From: Nitrospira sp. ST-bin4
GTDB taxonomy: Bacteria > Nitrospirota > Nitrospiria > Nitrospirales > Nitrospiraceae
Assembly: GCA_002083565.1 (NCBI GenBank)
Contig: MSXM01000105.1
Location: 1-7,884, forward strand
Length of the DNA: 7,884 nt
Direction: 5' to 3'
Below are positions 5,110 through 7,884 of the stretch, piece by piece (positions within the stretch are counted from its first letter, which is position 1; each line of letters starts with the position of its first letter). A model generated the notes under the pieces. It worked only from the letters and a program-made list of their open reading frames with translations, was not told the origin of the DNA and did not search any database. Made by a program: the position numbers and the translations under genes.

Positions 5110-5496
5110 TCAATGCTTCTGGCTGGCAAGGAACGCGTCGTACTGGGCCGCAGTCATCAGTTGCTCAACTTCTGAGGGAACGGCAAGGTCGATGACAGCA
5201 ATCCATCCCTTTCCGTAGGGATCTGAATTCACGATTTCAGGGTGGTCTTTGAGATCGGTATTGATCTTGGCAACGGTTCCACTGACCGGCGTGTAGATGG
5301 TAGATGTCGTCTTGGTCGATTCCACTTCGCCGATCTGTTGCCCGACCTTGACCAAAGCCCCGACCTTGGGAAGATCCAGGAACACGATGTCGCCCAAGGC
5401 GTCCTGCGCAAAATGGCTGATGCCCACCGTCGCCTGATTGCCGTTGAGGCGAACCCATTCATGTTCCTTGTGATACCGCAAATCTGATGGAGTCAT
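5110..5496 (-). CDS. gcvH: Glycine cleavage system H protein (lipoyl carrier)
   Basis: A 128-residue H protein, normal length. It carries the methylamine group from glycine on a lipoyl arm between the P, T and L proteins. The family start is clear in RYHKEHEWV (7-15) and GISHFAQDALGDIVFLDLP (25-43). The lipoylated lysine is K62, in EVESTKTTSTIY (58-68 region); the surrounding ESTK replaces the more common ESVK, a mild change. SDPYGKGW further on is typical too. A Shine-Dalgarno AAGGGG stands about 9 nt before the ATG. It is the first gene of a probable gcvH-lpdA-HhH-tyrS operon. The P and T proteins are not in the window. No glycine riboswitch is seen upstream. Confidence 0.97.
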   Translation of the reverse strand: MTPSDLRYHKEHEWVRLNGNQATVGISHFAQDALGDIVFLDLPKVGALVKVGQQIGEVESTKTTSTIYTPVSGTVAKINTDLKDHPEIVNSDPYGKGWIAVIDLAVPSEVEQLMTAAQYDAFLASQKH

Positions 5497-5612
5497 GCGC
5501 CTGCCCCTTATGAAATAATCCGATGGAACTGATGACCAGGCACGAGCCGCGAGCGCTCACACCGTTTCAGTCGGCCCCTCAGCTCTTCACCTGGCACGTC
5601 AATGTTTCCGGG

Positions 5613-5642
5613 ATCGTAGTGGGGCTCGCGGGGTTTTGTCAA
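5613..5642 (-). promoter_or_regulatory. Candidate promoter of the gcvH-lpdA-HhH-tyrS operon
   Basis: On the minus strand a perfect -35 TTGACA (5642-5637) is followed after 18 bp by TACGAT (5618-5613, 4/6 match to the -10 box). The -35 box overlaps the TGA stop of the upstream lipoprotein gene (5641-5639). Transcription would start near 5606, leaving a leader of about 110 nt before gcvH. No clear terminator for the lipoprotein gene was found, so some read-through is possible. Confidence 0.42.
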
Positions 5643-7054
5643 GGAATGGTCTGACCTGATTCGGCGTGAATAAGTCTATTCCAACGACCAAATATGGCAC
5701 GATCGGCGATCGACTGATTGAACTCCTCCATCGCAAGAGGACGGGTTGACGTCTTTACGGAAAGTCCGATCCAAACCCGATCCGGTCCTCCCAACCGACG
5801 GCTAAGTTTTTCCAAAGCCGCCTCCCCTTCGATCCCCTCATGACGCACAACCAACGAACCGCCGGTATTCAACGACAGCTCGGCCACATCTTCCCCAAAC
5901 TGCTGAAGCCCCTGAAGTGGCATCGTCAGCGAGGATTGACGCACTTCTATCGACAGAGTCGCGGCCGGGTTCCGCTCTCGCAGCACTTTGTGAAGACGCA
6001 CGGTCCATTGCGCATAGCTCCTCGCCTTCCAGCCGACCCATCGCCAGTAGGTTGCGGACTGTCCTTGCTCCGTGATGTCAGTCGAAGCCATGCTCCCGAA
6101 TATCTCCTCCAGCGTACCATTGAGTCCAAACGATGCGGCAAACAATCGGCGGGATTCATCGGAGAACTCCTCCGCAAATCCTGCCGTCGATCGCGCCGCG
6201 AGCACCACCCCGTCGCATCCCGCGCGAGCCAGCCTCCGAACCGTCTCTTCAAGATACGCCTGATAGCCGGGATGCGCGACGTCCACACTCGATCGTGAGG
6301 CGTCGTCAGGCCGAGCGGCCTGTCTGGTTGCAGCCATCCATTCCGGTCTGACATCCAGGCCGGAGCCATCATGAAGATCCAACACCACCCATAGGAAAAG
6401 ACCGAGGCGGTGCGTCTCAACCGCCACCGACCGTACCGTCTCCACGTTGAATGCTTGAATGCCGGACTTCGGCGTCTGAGCAGGCGCAATCGCCAGTACC
6501 GTCACACCCGCTTGCGCCAGTTCCCGAAGCCACGGCACAAGTCCGGTGATCGACGGCAGTTGATCGACCGTCACACTTAAGGCAAGCTGCATGGCGTCCC
6601 CATGATGTCCGTCGGGGCGCGGGCGACGCAGGTCATCCAGACGACGAAGCGCATAGCCTTCATAGAGCGCCCCATCCGCTTGTTGTGTTACCGATTCCAC
6701 TGCCAGCAGGCGGTACTGTGCCATTGCGTTGCGATAATCTCCAAGCCGTTCATAGGCGCGGCCTAACCACCACCGCGCCTCCGCCAAACGAGGTGAATCC
6801 TTCGCATCATCGATAAATCGGTTAAAAAACAGCACGGCAGCCGGATATCGCTCCTGTACGAACGCCCGATGGGCTTCCTGGAGCAACCGCACCTGCGCGT
6901 CGTACGCTGGATTGGTGTCTATCACACGGTTGGGTGGTGGAATTGAGGGAAGCTGTCCGGCCTGCGGCACGCAAGCAGAGAGGAGACAGAGGGAGAGCAC
7001 GACGGCACTCCCTCTGCTTCGAAATAGGTGGAATGTACAGGGCAAGGGACTCAT
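5639..7054 (-). CDS. Lipoprotein with TPR-like N-terminus and TIM-barrel, glycosidase-like C-terminus
   Basis: From ATG 7054 the protein has 471 residues. A signal peptide with lipobox LLSAC ends at lipidated C28, so it should sit in a membrane facing the periplasm. Residues about 50-120 form paired helices with TPR character (alternating ARWWLGRAYERLGDYRNAMAQY). From about 153 to the end the pattern of short strands and helices (LALSV, VTVLAIAP, GLFLWVVLDLH, DGVVLAAR, AATLSIEV, VWIGLSV) fits a TIM barrel. It resembles the glycosyl-hydrolase-like domain of PgaB and related GHL families; this is a fold-level impression. The acidic residues those families usually carry after the DG strand are missing here (DGVVLAARS). 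An in-frame TTG at 7063 is an alternative start. It follows ndk by 18 bp, probably in one operon. Confidence 0.83.
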   Translation of the reverse strand: MSPLPCTFHLFRSRGSAVVLSLCLLSACVPQAGQLPSIPPPNRVIDTNPAYDAQVRLLQEAHRAFVQERYPAAVLFFNRFIDDAKDSPRLAEARWWLGRAYERLGDYRNAMAQYRLLAVESVTQQADGALYEGYALRRLDDLRRPRPDGHHGDAMQLALSVTVDQLPSITGLVPWLRELAQAGVTVLAIAPAQTPKSGIQAFNVETVRSVAVETHRLGLFLWVVLDLHDGSGLDVRPEWMAATRQAARPDDASRSSVDVAHPGYQAYLEETVRRLARAGCDGVVLAARSTAGFAEEFSDESRRLFAASFGLNGTLEEIFGSMASTDITEQGQSATYWRWVGWKARSYAQWTVRLHKVLRERNPAATLSIEVRQSSLTMPLQGLQQFGEDVAELSLNTGGSLVVRHEGIEGEAALEKLSRRLGGPDRVWIGLSVKTSTRPLAMEEFNQSIADRAIFGRWNRLIHAESGQTIP

Positions 7055-7072
7055 CGCCCCCAAGATACTTGG

Positions 7073-7492
7073 CTACCCGAAGATCTCCATGCCGGAGAAA
7101 AAGTAGCCGATCTCGAAGGCTGCCGTTTCAGGAGAATCCGACCCATGGACCGCATTGAACTCGATATTGGCCCCGTGTGCTTTTCGAATCGTGCCGGCAT
7201 CGGCCTTGGCAGGGTCGGTCGCGCCCATCAGTTCCCGATTTTTCTTAATCGCATTCTCGCCCTGCAGCACCAGCACCACAGCCGGCCCGGAGGACATGAA
7301 CCCGCAGAGACTCCCAAAGAACGGTCTCGCCTTATGGACGGCATAGAAGCCCTCTGCCACAGGCATGGACATCTGCATCAGCTTCATGGCTACCGGCTTT
7401 AGTCCCGCTTTTTCATAGCGGTTAATGATGTCTCCGATGGCATTCTTTTTGACCGCATCCGGCTTGATAATCGCGAGCGTTCTTTCACTCAT
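7073..7492 (-). CDS. ndk: Nucleoside diphosphate kinase
   Basis: A 139-residue protein of normal length. It transfers the gamma phosphate of ATP to nucleoside diphosphates by a ping-pong mechanism through a phosphohistidine, keeping NTP and dNTP pools balanced in the cytoplasm. The family start TLAIIKPDAV (5-14) and the active-site motif NAVHGSDS are intact, with catalytic H116. RPFFGSLCGFMSSGP (56-70) is the usual nucleotide-binding stretch. The canonical MSERTLAIIKPD start fixes ATG 7492, although the best Shine-Dalgarno, GGAGG (7510-7506), is 13 nt away, a bit far. It has a good promoter candidate of its own and probably carries the following lipoprotein gene. Confidence 0.97.
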   Translation of the reverse strand: MSERTLAIIKPDAVKKNAIGDIINRYEKAGLKPVAMKLMQMSMPVAEGFYAVHKARPFFGSLCGFMSSGPAVVLVLQGENAIKKNRELMGATDPAKADAGTIRKAHGANIEFNAVHGSDSPETAAFEIGYFFSGMEIFG

Positions 7493-7546
7493 CGCTTAAA
7501 CTTTTCCTCCAATTTAATAATGAAACATTGTGAACAATTTCAACGC

Positions 7547-7575
7547 ATTATAAGGATTCCCTCTTCGAGATGCAA
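7547..7575 (-). promoter_or_regulatory. Candidate promoter of ndk
   Basis: On the minus strand a perfect -10 TATAAT (7552-7547) is preceded at 17 bp by TTGCAT (7575-7570, 3/6 match to the -35 box). Transcription would begin near 7540, with a leader of about 48 nt. Just after the start lies the inverted repeat ATTGT-TC-ACAAT (7538-7527), which could be an operator or chance. A TTCCCT/AGGGAA inverted repeat (7557-7562 and 7575-7580) spans the spacer and may end mtnA transcription weakly. Confidence 0.6.
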
Positions 7576-7587
7576 GGGAAGACATAG

Positions 7588-7884
7588 CTAGGAGGAAAAC
7601 TGACGTGCGAGGTCATGAGGCTTGAAAATCCCCCGCTCGGTGATAATCCCGGTGATCAATTCGGCCGGGGTCACGTCGAAGGCAGGATTGTAGACCGTGA
7701 CTCCATCAGGCGCGACGGGATGGCTGCCATGGATGGTTGTCACTTCCAACGGATTCCGTTGTTCAATCGGGATATCCGCGCCAGATCCTGTCTTCAAGTC
7801 GATAGTCGAATAGGGTGCCGCCACATAAAACGGAATGCTATGAGCCTTCGCCAATACCGCCACCGAATAGGTGCCGATCTTGTT
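7588..7884 (-). CDS. mtnA: S-methyl-5-thioribose-1-phosphate isomerase, C-terminal part (partial)
   Basis: The last 98 codons of the gene are present; the 5' part lies beyond the right edge. The frame enters the window at NKIGTYSVAVLAKAH, a signature of MtnA, and ends with NPAFDVTPAELITGIITERG, its conserved C-terminal block. MtnA belongs to the eIF2B-alpha/ribose-phosphate isomerase fold and turns 5-methylthioribose-1-phosphate into 5-methylthioribulose-1-phosphate in methionine salvage. The catalytic aspartate should lie just before NKIGTY, outside the window. eIF2B-like relatives share the fold, but GSGADIPIEQR followed by NPAFDVTP favours MtnA. The GTG at 7863 is an internal valine, not the start. 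TAG ends the gene 96 bp before ndk. Confidence 0.95.
   Translation of the reverse strand, partial: NKIGTYSVAVLAKAHSIPFYVAAPYSTIDLKTGSGADIPIEQRNPLEVTTIHGSHPVAPDGVTVYNPAFDVTPAELITGIITERGIFKPHDLARQFSS

Noticed and set aside
5840..6489. Open frames on both strands inside the lipoprotein gene (152 codons plus, 180 codons minus)
   Set aside because: They overlap a continuous 471-codon frame with a signal peptide and have arginine-rich, low-quality composition.
7588..7863. Separate small gene starting at GTG 7863
   Set aside because: The frame continues upstream to the window edge with conserved MtnA sequence (NKIGTYS), so the GTG is an internal valine codon.
1..7884. CRISPR array, insertion sequence, phage or defence genes
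   Set aside because: No regularly spaced repeats, transposase, integrase or defence-type protein is seen on either strand.

Overview
The window reads as ordinary bacterial chromosome of moderately high GC. The protein set (four-cysteine L28, KMSKS-type TyrRS, GcvH/Lpd, Ndk, MtnA) and the look of the sequence suggest a Nitrospira-like member of Nitrospirota. That is a judgement from sequence character, not a database result, and is only moderately sure.

Left part (1-590): a cobalamin (B12) riboswitch lies on the minus strand at about 230-452, with its own candidate promoter. It drives a gene that leaves the window at the left edge; only about 38 N-terminal codons are visible and they are not recognised. 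The leader between aptamer and start codon holds a possible switch acting on the ribosome-binding site. Divergent from it, rpmB (ribosomal protein L28) starts at a GTG on the plus strand at 590.

Middle left (782-1878): mostly non-coding. It holds tRNA-Gly(CCC) on the minus strand, an exact 25-bp copy of that tRNA's 3' end 173 bp away, a near-complete inverted copy of its T-arm between them, and a row of strong hairpins. Next come a tRNA promoter candidate, a 43-nt stem-loop, a 44-residue single-pass membrane protein on the plus strand, and a perfect 30-bp palindrome between convergent genes.

Right part (1879-7884): all genes are on the minus strand. In transcription order they are mtnA (3' part only), ndk, a TPR/TIM-barrel-like lipoprotein, gcvH, lpdA, a ComEA-like helix-hairpin-helix protein and tyrS. 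gcvH-lpdA supplies the lipoyl carrier and the dihydrolipoamide dehydrogenase used by the glycine cleavage system. lpdA, the HhH gene and tyrS are joined by two 4-bp ATGA overlaps and are very likely co-translated. ndk has a strong candidate promoter and probably carries the lipoprotein gene with it. The gcvH operon has a candidate promoter whose -35 box overlaps the lipoprotein stop codon.

The parts most worth a second look are the riboswitch leader with its unidentified target, the shuffled tRNA-Gly locus, and the 30-bp palindrome. I found no mobile-element gene, CRISPR array or defence system.
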